Below are positions 54,735-64,000 of a stretch of DNA of 64,000 bases, one piece after another; the first letter of the stretch is position 1; each line of letters opens with the position of its first letter. The position numbers were made by a program, and so were the translations under genes. Origin of the DNA: Avena insularis (Eukaryota; Streptophyta; Magnoliopsida; Poales; Poaceae); the NCBI GenBank assembly GCA_023614405.1, contig CM042685.1:235083661-235147660 (forward strand), in the 5' to 3' direction. The notes under the pieces are model-generated. The model worked only from the letters and a program-made list of their open reading frames with translations, did no database searches and was not told where the DNA came from.

Positions 54735-57700
54735 TGTAGAGGGAGTGTCCCAACCTTTACTAACATAAGGTGGTGTCCCCTGTGTTTACAATGCTAGTCC
54801 CTGGATCAATAGCTAGCATCCACAGTTTAGATGTAATATCAAGAAACAAGGGTCATAATATAAGTTTATAACCAGGAATAACATAATTTTATTACATCTT
54901 TACATAGCTCATTTGGCTATTACAATACATTGCAGCGGAATAACTATAAGCATGGGGTCCTTCATCTTCAAAGTGCCATAGGCAGACATGTTGGTTGTAG
55001 ACTTTGTAATCCTAATCAATCAATCTTCACTAAAAACAATCAAACCTGCAACATACAAGTTACAGCCACAAGGGTCAATACATTTGAATTGTATTGGCAA
55101 GTGATACTATGGTAGTATGGTGGAGTCTATCATCTATATGCATTTGGCTAAGTGGAGTTGAGGCTTGCATTGCTCAAAATAGATTTTCCTTATCATTTTG
55201 AAAACACTAGGTTTTGCTTGACAAAAACATTTTTCTCAATCAAAGATTGAAGATCCTTTAACCCTTGTTCAAACCACAAGTTTTAACTTAGAAATTTGAA
55301 TGATGAGATTCTTGATTGCTTCCATGTCTTGATGCTCAAATTGTCCTTTACCAGGGACATGGCTAAGTACTTAGATTTTACACTCTGCAGAGGTGGTGCA
55401 CTTTCCCCACAAGACTTGGTTTCCCAAGACAAGATCTTTCAGATGCCTTCCCTTAGACGAAATGGACGCGTTCCAACCTATCAAAAACTACCACCCACTG
55501 TCCATATGGCTAAGTTCTTGCAACCTATATGATCTAGGCAGAGCCCATAATGCCAAGTGGCTGCACTTGAAGCTTCTCAACATTTGACATCTCAAATCTC
55601 TTTGTTCCTGGGTGGCCATCCACAAGTGAGATACACAAGGTAAACCATAGACATGGGCCTTGTGAAACACTCAACCAAAATCCACCAAGCAATTACCATT
55701 CCACCCAGGTGATTCATTAACTTAGTTGTTTTATTAAACAAATTTACAAGTCCTTAGACTTAGAAATTTTTCCATAGTGTGAATATATATTCCACCCTTG
55801 TTTTCTATTAGCTAGGCTAAGCTTGATAGTAGTAGGAATCTTAACTTAGGAAAAATCCTACTAAGGATTCATCTACTAGGTTTTCCTATAGCAAGGTTTA
55901 TACTTAGCAAAATTCCATGCAAGTTTTACTTAGAGAAAATCACTAATGCATAGTGAAAGTAATGGGACAAAAAGTATGAAGCATCACTTGCCTTTTTGGT
56001 AGAGTATAGGTTCACTCCTTGTCCTTGCAACAATCACACTCTTCAAGTCACTACAAATCAATCAAGCAAGGCACAAACTCAATCTACCAATCAAACAAAA
56101 CATCACATAAAATGACAAAGTCAAAGTAATGCATGCAAGCATGCCAAGCTTTGTTTTGTTTGAAAAAGTGGTTCCTAATGGATCATCAACATTTGAAAAC
56201 ACCTAATGGTCATTTTATAAAGTGGCAAAGTCATTTGCAAAAGGTTTCACTTCCTAAACCATTTTCAAAACAAAGTATCATTTTATGTGGTGTAGAAATA
56301 TTTCTACTAAGGCATTAATCTATAGGGTTCACCAAATATGTTCTAAAACCATAAAACTTGGTGTTTAGGGTCAGAGAGTTTAAAACAAAACATTTTCCAA
56401 AAGATTTCTTCCAAAACCATTTTTAATAAATAAACCACATTTCTATTTGACTAGAAAAGGTTTTAAATCAAAGAATCATTATTTTGTATCACCAAATTCA
56501 TTTTTGAATCCACAAAGTGTTTCCTAATGTTAGTAGGTTAAAATCACACCATTTGCCAAAGATTTTATCCCCAAATTCATTTTTAAACAATTTTTACATC
56601 CTTAACAAGCATACAAATGTTTCTGCAAAAACAACCATTTTACCAGAGGCTTTTTATTAAACAAAAGGCATGGTTGGCTAGGGCTTGTCTTGCTGATTCC
56701 ATTGGTATAAAATTTGTAATTTTTGGACGTGTGGTTTGAAAGTTACAGGGTTTTCAAAATGGCATCTAAATCTGATTTCAAATTCTATTTTAAATAAATC
56801 AGTGCCACGCGTCCTATTCTCATTCGTCGGTACCGCTTCACTCGGATCGGCTATTCTGGCGCGTTGGATCAAGTTGAATCATGCGGCTCAGAAGCGTGCG
56901 TACCCATTCGCTTACTTTCTATCCTATCCACCAGATCGAGATCGGACGGCTGCTGTGAGCTCGACCCTAAACGAGCGGCGCTGCGGCGGTGGCTGGCGGT
57001 GGAGCGGCCAGACGGTGGCGGCACCAGCGATACATGAAGCAAGGGTCGCTGGGGAGGTACTCACAGCGTTCGCAGAGGCCTGGGGAAGCTCAAGGTGATG
57101 CCGTCTTGTCGAGGGGCGCACTGGAGTGGGCTTGATTGCTCGCCGGAGATGAGCTGGGCCTCGGGCGGCTCTGGAGGTCGTCGAGGGCGAGGATAGGGGG
57201 CACCCTAGGACGAAAGGGAGACACCATTAGGTTCACAAGAGCATGGCGATCATCATCGTGTCCACGGGGAAGAGAGGGGAGGTCTGGTTTACCTGGGAGA
57301 CGTCGCCAGCTTGAAGATGACGGCGGCGCTGGCTCGGTGTGTGTCGAGCTTGCAGAGCTTCGTCAGTGGTAGCGATGCCCAAAGGTGCGCCAGGGCTTGG
57401 GGTGTATGCGAGTGTGGTCAAGGAGACGAGGCGTGGCAAGACACGGCCGGAATCGTGGGAAAAGCTCGTCGGTGGCAGTGAGGTTCAGAGAAGAATCAGG
57501 ACGGCCTGGGGGCATGCTAATGCGGGGTGACAGAGGGAAAATGGAGAGAAGAGGTACGCGTTTAAGCTTGCGTGATCAAAGCGAGTAAATGTGGTCGCAT
57601 TAAGACCAATTAAGCCTGAGGAATCAACAGCAGGAGCAGGGAAGAACATGTCGCTGCGGGTGAGGACGATGAGCAGGAGGGGTGGGGTCGGCTGGTCAGT

Positions 57701-58768
57701 GAGAAAAGGAGTGAGGGGGAGGTCCACCGGTCAGCTTCTGTGCGGGTCAGTAAGTTGGTGCCAAGCGTTTTCTTCGGGAGGGGGAGCTGGGCTGGTTTGC
57801 TGGGCCTAGTTGGGCTGCTGGGTTGGGTCGACCACATTCTATTTTTTTCTGTCTGAAACCTTTTTCTTTTTCCCAAATCAATTTCTGTTTTGAATTTCAA
57901 TCAACTATTCAAACATTCACACAATTCAACAATCACTAAACTTTTTATTGTGTTAGTTCTGTTTTAACCACACAAAACCAAAGTCCAATACTAAAATAAT
58001 ATTTTTATTTTAGAGTCCATTTATAATTAAATAAAATGGACACTAGTTAATAAATCAAATGGGTTTTTATTTATTGTAAAACTCCATTTGAAATCTAAAT
58101 ATTTTCAAAACCAAATCAGTAGGTTTTATTTGAAAATTGAAGATATTTGGAAAACTTGTTTAAAATAAAATAACATTTTATTTTAGGGTCCATTAATCAT
58201 TAAAAATGGACCTTAGTTATTAAATCAAATAGGATTTGTTTTATTAAAATATTTATTTTGAAATCTAAAATAAAACCAAAACACTTCAGTAGGTTTTATT
58301 TAAGGAAATAAAATACTTAGAAAACTTATTTAAAATAAATAAATAAGTTTTAGTGTTTATTTAAAATGGGAAAAGCCTTTACTTAAATAAAATTGGATAT
58401 TAAATCCTTATTATTTTATTTAAATAAACCTTTACTATTTTTAATCAAAACAAAACATTTTATTTCAAAATATTGGCCAAGGTTTAATTTGGCTTTATAA
58501 AATAATCTTTATTTATAAATTTATTCTTTTTCATTTGAAAACCAAATCTTTTTATTAAAAGATCCAAAATAGTAGTTTCACTTATTCAAAATATTTTCTA
58601 TATTAATTGTTTAACTTTTCAAATCCCTTTAGGATTTGTTTGATCAAAAGGGTTTGAAGATTTCCAATTGGAATCAAAAAGTTTCTTCTCACCCTGAAAA
58701 TCAACAAAGTTTTATTTTATTCAATTATTTTTCACATTACAAGATTTGGAAAATCTTGGGATGTGACA
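54735..58768 (-). repeat. 3' LTR of the minus-strand Tekay-like element
   Basis: 4034 bp. Read on the minus strand it goes from TGTCACATCCCAAGAT to CTCCCTCTACA. Nearly identical to 60359-64000, which indicates recent insertion. A GC-rich block (56940-57840) lies between AT-rich parts, as in the plus-strand relative. No supported gene. Confidence 0.92.
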
Positions 58769-58770
58769 GG

Positions 58771-58861
58771 CTACCACCCTTAAAATAAATCTCGTCCCGA
58801 GATTTGGGGAGGCTAGGGGTTACAATGTTGGCTCAAAAGCATCTAGGGTACTACCACCCTT
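58771..58861 (-). other. Duplicated polypurine tract with perfect palindrome
   Basis: Minus-strand AAGGGTGGTAG occurs at 58771-58781 (next to the LTR) and 58851-58861. A perfect hairpin AAATCTCG-TCC-CGAGATTT lies between them at 58787-58805. Order, spacing and stem sequence match 14452-14540. Confidence 0.85.
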
Positions 58862-58879
58862 AAAAATTTTCTAACTAAA

Positions 58880-59653
58880 TTACATATTGGCCTTCTTGGG
58901 GTCCTGGGAAAACTTCTCTGGGCAAACATCTGCACAGTGTCCTTTGTTTTCACACTTGAAACATGTGACAAGGCTGAGATCTTTTATAGGTTGGTTTATC
59001 TTGTGCTTCCTCTTTCCTGGACAGAAGTTTACATAGTGGCCTAGTTCCTTGCATTTGAAACACATCACTTGGCTGATATCTTTCTTTTCCTTTGGTATCA
59101 TTGCCTCTTGTTTGTTTCTTTGGTTCTTCTTCTTTTCTGGGCATTCATTGGCATAGTGTCCCATCTCTTTGCAATTGTAACATTGCACTTGAGTAATATC
59201 CTCCTTGTTAGGGTTGGGGCATTTCTTCTTCTTCTTCTTTTTGGGTCTCTCCAAGGCTTGGAGTTCCTCTAGTTCATGTTCTTCAAAGGTGGAAATTCTT
59301 TCTCTCTTCTTGGGGCATTGATCTTCATGTTCCTTGGATGCATGATCCTTGTCTCTAAAAATATTGCTAGCTTGGGTTCCTTCTAGATTAGCATCTTTGT
59401 CATCCTTGTTGTCATTAGCTCTTTGGGAAAAGTTTTCTCTCATGTTGATCATTTGAGTAACCAAACCTTGCAACAATTGGGATTGAAGTTTCAAAATCCT
59501 TTGTATGGCTGGGTCTAGTCCATTGTTGTTGGCTAAAAGCTGAGTTGTCTCTTGGCTCAACTGGTTTTGGGTTGCTATAAGTTCTCTCATGTTGTCCTCT
59601 TGGTTGTTGTTGTTGTCATCAATCTTGATGTTGGTGTTTCTTGGAGAAGTCAT
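58880..59653 (-). CDS. Triple zinc-knuckle protein without capsid domain
   Basis: An intact 257-codon ORF and the element's only gene. Residues 1-100 are Asn/Gln-rich and likely helical (MRELIATQNQLSQETTQLL, QRILKLQSQLLQGLVTQM). A Lys/Glu linker with a Lys run (138-144) follows. Then three CCHC knuckles: C158-C161-H166-C171, C198-C201-H206-C211 and C231-C234-H239-C244. Each is introduced by a similar DI[ST]QV-type segment, so the module was duplicated. The capsid domain found in the relative at 13504-13803 is absent. It probably binds nucleic acid; how it would be packaged is unclear. No stops or frameshifts. Confidence 0.88.
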   Translation of the reverse strand: MTSPRNTNIKIDDNNNNQEDNMRELIATQNQLSQETTQLLANNNGLDPAIQRILKLQSQLLQGLVTQMINMRENFSQRANDNKDDKDANLEGTQASNIFRDKDHASKEHEDQCPKKRERISTFEEHELEELQALERPKKKKKKKCPNPNKEDITQVQCYNCKEMGHYANECPEKKKNQRNKQEAMIPKEKKDISQVMCFKCKELGHYVNFCPGKRKHKINQPIKDLSLVTCFKCENKGHCADVCPEKFSQDPKKANM

Positions 59654-60345
59654 CTATTTGGTTTGGATTGGGATTAGAATAGGCAAGATATTTCTAAGGA
59701 AATATTTCCAATCACACACATCACAATTCACACAAGCAATGTGCAAGCAATCACAAACAACATTTCACTCAAACAACAAAGTTCAATCACATTTTTAGGC
59801 AACAAAATATTTTTGTTACACCACATAAGTTGGTGTGTTTAACTTAACTATATATGGTGGTCCATCTATATGGTTTACTTGAGATCTTTTTATCCTTCTT
59901 GGTTGATTTTTCTTACATGAGATCATGGTTTCCTTGGGAAAACTCCTTGGTCACAAAGCTTCAAGTGTTGTGGGCTCCTTCTAACTTTTGCATTCCCTCA
60001 GTCTCTAAATCTTGAGCAAGATTTCCTTGTTTCACTTGTAGTCCTTAGTAGTATCCAAGTTGGAAGTCCTTGGTGAACATGCTAAAGATGTTGAAGTCAT
60101 TGGAGTTGAAGAAGTTGAAGTCATTATAGTTGAAGATGTTCTTTGCACATGGTGAAGTCTTTGGCCATGGGGTAGGTTTTTCCATCAAGTTTGAAATAGA
60201 AGAGATGTGGAGTTGAAACCAAAATGGTTGAGGAAAGAGTTTACAAGATGGTTGGTAAATAATTTTTGGAACAAATACAATTCCTATTTTTCTAAGGTTT
60301 TTTTTGTCCAATCCTAGGTTTACAAATCCTACAGGCAACACAATT
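59654..60345 (-). other. Leader of the minus-strand Tekay-like element
   Basis: About 0.7 kb between primer site and ORF start, no gene. It aligns in part with 12790-13280 of the plus-strand relative, for example the TTTGTTCCAAAA...ACCATCTTGTAAAC-type segment. Confidence 0.7.
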
Positions 60346-60356
60346 CTCTGATACCA
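60346..60356 (-). other. Primer binding site, initiator Met-tRNA
   Basis: Minus-strand TGGTATCAGAG, two bases inside the end of the 5' LTR (CTACA-GA-TGGTATCAGAG). Confidence 0.9.
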
Positions 60357-60358
60357 TC

Positions 60359-63300
60359 TGTAGAGGGAGTGTCCCAACCTTTACTAACATAAGGTGGTGT
60401 CCCCTGTGTTTACAATGCTAGTCCCTGGATCAATAGCTAGCATCCACAGTTTAGATGTAATATCAAGAAACAAGGGTCATAATATAAGTTTATAACCAGG
60501 AATAACATAATTTTATTACATCTTTACATAGCTCATTTGGCTATTACAATACATTGCAGCGGAATAACTATAAGCATGGGGTCCTTCATCTTCAAAGTGC
60601 CACAGGCAGACATGTTGGTTGTAGACTTTGTAATCCTAATTAATCAATCTTCACTAAAAACAATCAAACCTGCAACATACAAGTTACAGCCACAAGGGTC
60701 AATACATTTGAATTGTATTGGCAAGTGATACTATGGTAGTATGGTGGAGTCTATCATCTATATGCATTTGGCTAAGTGGAGTTGAGGCTTGCATTGCTCA
60801 AAATAGATTTTCCTTATCATTTTGAAAACACTAGGTTTTGCTTGACAAAAACATTTTTCTCAATCAAAGATTGAAGATCCTTTAACCCTTGTTCAAACCA
60901 CAAGTTTTAACTTAGAAATTTGAATGATGAGATTCTTGATTGCTTCCATGTCTTGATGCTCAAATTGTCCTTTACCAGGGACATGGCTAAGTACTTAGAT
61001 TTTACACTCTGCAGAGGTGGTGCACTTTCCCCACAAGACTTGGTTTCCCAAGACAAGATCTTTCAGAAGCCTTCCCTTAGACCAAAATGGACGTGTTCCA
61101 ACCTATCAAAAACTACCACCCACTGTCCATATGGCTAAGTTCTTGCAACCTATATGATCTAGGCAGAGCCCATAATGCCAAGTGGCTGCACTTGAAGCTT
61201 CTCAACATTTGACATCTCAAATCACTCTGTTCCTGGGTGGCCATCCACAAGTGAGATACACAAGGTAAACCATAGACATGGGCCTTGTGAAACACTCAAC
61301 CAAAATCCACCAAGCAATTACCATTCCACCCAGGTGATTCATTAACTTAGTTGTTTTATTAAACAAAAATACAAGTCCTCAGACTTAGAAATTTTTCCAT
61401 AGTGTGAATATATATTCCACCCTTGTTTTCTATTAGCTAGGCTAAGCTTGATAGTAGTAGGAATCTTAACTTAGGAAAAATCCTACTAAGGATTCATCTA
61501 CTAGGTTTTCCTATAGCAAGGTTTATACTTAGCAAAATTCCATGCAAGTTTTACTTAGAGAAAATCACTAATGCATAGTGAAAGTAATGGGACAAAAAGT
61601 ATGAAGCATCACTTGCCTTTTTGGTAGAGTATAGGTTCACTCCTTGTCCTTGCAACAATCACACTCTTCAAGTCACTACAAATCAATCAAGCAAGGCACA
61701 AACTCAATCTACCAATCAAACAAAACATCACATAAAATGACAGAGTCAAAGTAATGCATGCAAGCATGCCAAGCTTTGTTTTGTTTGAAAAAGTGGTTCC
61801 TAATGGGTCATAAACATTTGAAAACACCTAATGGTCATTTTATAAAGTGGCAAAGTCATTTGCAAAAGGTTTCACTTCCTAAACCATTTTCAAAACAAAG
61901 TATCATTTTATGTGGTGTAGAAATATTTCTACTAAGGAATTAATCTATAGGGTTCACCAAATATGTTTTAAAACCATAAAACTTGGTGTTTAGGGTCAGA
62001 GAGTTTAAAACAAAACATTTTCCAAAAGATTTCTTCCAAAACCATTTTTAATAAATAAACCACATTTCTATTTGACTAGAAAAGGTTTTAAATCAAAGAA
62101 TCATTATTTTGTTTCACCAAATTCATTTTTGAATCCACAAAGTGTTTCCTAATGTTAGTAGGTTCAAATCACACCATTTTCCAAAGATTTTATCCCCAAA
62201 TTCATTTTTAAACAATTTTTACATCCTTAACAAGCATACAAATGTTTCTGCAAAAACAACCATTTTACCAGAGGCTTTTTATTAAACAAAAGGCATGGTT
62301 GGCTAGGGCTTGTCTTGCTGATTCCATTGGTATAAAATTTGTAATTTTTGGATGTGTGGTTTCAAAGTTACAGGGTTTTCAAAATGGCATCTAAATCTGA
62401 TTTCAAATTCTATTTTAAATCGTCTGGTGCCACGTGTCCTATTCTCATTCGTCGGTACCGCTTCACTCGGATCGGCTATTCTGGCGCGTTGGATCAAGTT
62501 GAATCATGCGGCTCAGAAGCGTGCGTACCCATTCACTTTTCTATCCTATCCACCAGATCGAGATCGGACGGCCGCTGTGAGCTCGACCCTGAACGAGCGG
62601 CGCTGCGGCGATGGCTGGCGGCGGAGCGGCCAGACGGTGGCGGCGCCGGCGATACAGGAAGCAAGGGTGGCTAGGTAGGTACTCACAGCGTTCGCAGAGG
62701 CCTGGGGAAGCTCAAGGTGATGCCGTCTTGTCGAGGGGCGCACTGGAGTGGGCTTGATTGCTCGCCGGAGATGAGCTGGGCCTCGGGCGGCTCTGGAGGT
62801 CGTCGAGGGCGAGGATAGGGGCACCCTAGGACGAAAGGGAGACACCGTTAGGTTCGCAAGAGCATGGCGATCATCATCGTGTCCACGGGGAAGAGAGGGG
62901 AGGTCTGGTTTACCTGGGAGACGTCGCCGCAGTTGAAGAAAAACGGCTCGGTGGCTCGGTGTCGAGCTTGAGAGCTCGTCTTGGTGAGCGATGCCCAAAG
63001 GTGCGCCAGGGCTTGGGGTGTATGCGAGTGTGGTCAAGGAGACGAGGGATGGCAAGACACAGCCGGAATCGTGGGAAAAGCTCGTCGGTGGTAGTGAGGT
63101 TCAGAGAAGAATCAGGACGGCCTGGTGGCATGCTAATGCGGGGTGACAGAGGGGAAATGGAGAGGAGAGGTACGCGTTTAAGCTTGCGTGATCAAAGCGA
63201 GTAAATGTGGTCGCATTAAGACGAATTAAGCCTGAGGAATCAACGGCAGGAGCGGGGAAGAACAGGTCATTGGTGAGGACGATGAGCAGAGGGGTGGGGC

Positions 63301-64000
63301 CGGTGGTCGGTGAGAAAAGGAGTGAGGGGAGGTCCATTAAACCTGTCTTGGTCGATGAAGTTGGTGCCAAGCGTTTTCGTCGGGAGGGGGAGCTGGGCTG
63401 GTTTGCTGGGCCTAGTTGGGCTGCTGGGTTGGGTCGACCACATTCTATTTTTTTCTGTCTGAAACCTTTTTCTTTTTCCCAAATCAATTTCTGTTTTGAA
63501 TTTCAATCAACTATTCAAACATTCACACAATTCAACAATCACTAAACTTTGTATTCTGTTAGTTCTGTTTTAACCACACAAAACCAAAGTCCAATACTAA
63601 AATAATATTTTTATTTTAGAGTCCATTTATAATTAAATAAAATGGACACTAGTTAATAAATCAAATGGGTTTTTATTTATTGTAAAACTCCATTTGAAAT
63701 CTAAATATTTTCAAAACCAAATCAGTAGGTTTTATTTGAAAATAGAAGATATTTGGAAAACTTGTTTAAAATAAAATAACATTTTATTTTAGGGTCCATT
63801 AATCATTAAAAATGGACCTTAGTTATTAAATCAAATAGGATTTGTTTTATTAAAATATTTATTTTGAAATCTAAAATAAAACCAAAACACTTCAGTAGGT
63901 TTTATTGAAGGAAATAAAATACTTAGAAAACTTATTTAAAATAAATAAATAAGTTTTAGTGTTTATTTAAAATGGGAAAAGCCTTTACTTAAATAAAATT
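60359..64000 (-). repeat. 5' LTR of the minus-strand Tekay-like element, cut by window end
   Basis: 3642 bp matching 54735-58370 with few differences. The last ~390 bp (to TGTCACATCCC on the minus strand) lie outside the window. Confidence 0.92.

Larger units (their letters stand above)
54735..64000 (-). mobile_element. Minus-strand Tekay-like element with one intact ORF
   Basis: On the minus strand: 5' LTR (partly outside the window), Met-tRNA primer site, a 0.7-kb leader, one 257-codon ORF, hairpin and polypurine tract, 3' LTR. LTRs are related to those at 8881-17668 but clearly another subfamily. The internal region is only 1590 bp and has no pol. If both LTRs are equal in length the element ends near 64392. 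Flank GATGT (54730-54734) should recur there. Confidence 0.9.

Overview
The window is intergenic DNA from a large grass genome, most likely Pooideae (Triticeae, oat or ryegrass side). The evidence is a BARE-1/Angela-type Ty1/copia LTR (start TGTTGGAATTATGCCC), two Maximus/Sirevirus-type copia elements, two Ty3 LTRs starting TGATACGTC, and Tekay-like Ty3 elements with LTRs of about 4 kb. About 58 of 64 kb is LTR retrotransposon. I found no intact host gene, rRNA, tRNA gene or CRISPR array.

Layout. 1-5442: low-copy, AT-rich DNA with a 393-bp MITE (8-bp target duplication), two tandem duplications, two short host-like coding exons with good splice sites and a poly(A) signal, and a Helitron-like 3' end (hairpin plus CTAG). 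5443-6155: unassigned, with one TATA-like site. 6156-8880: 3' half of a minus-strand copia element. 8881-17668: plus-strand, gag-only Tekay-like element with 3.9-kb LTRs. 17669-20897: internal fragment of a Tat-type Ty3 element (protease, reverse transcriptase, RNase H, second RNase H). 20898-21682: start of a Ty3 LTR. 21683-31827: Sirevirus A. 31828-37073: gag-protease Ty3 element. 37074-54734: Sirevirus B, split by a BARE/Angela element (40623-49274). 54735-64000: minus-strand Tekay-like element that runs off the window.

The elements form a left-sided nest: copia(-) > Tekay-like(+) > Tat > Ty3 LTR > Sirevirus A > gag-PR Ty3 > Sirevirus B > BARE/Angela, with the last Tekay-like element also inside Sirevirus B. 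Most outer elements show only their left arm, so their right arms should lie beyond 64 kb in reverse order.

Most coding regions are broken by stops (often CGA to TGA), frameshifts or lost catalytic residues. Two long frames are open: the 470-codon 'envelope-like' frame of Sirevirus A (30192-31604), and a 257-codon minus-strand protein (58880-59653) with three CCHC zinc knuckles and no capsid domain.

The most interesting signals are in the two Sireviruses. Each carries arrays of a 13-bp dyad, CCGGTAGTACCGG in A and CCGGAAGTTCCGG in B. The arrays lie upstream of the LTR TATA box and again upstream of a TATA-like site in front of the envelope-like gene. That gene seems to start with a tiny spliced leader frame (MDSG, intron, stop) conserved in both elements. 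This suggests a second internal promoter under the same control as the LTR.
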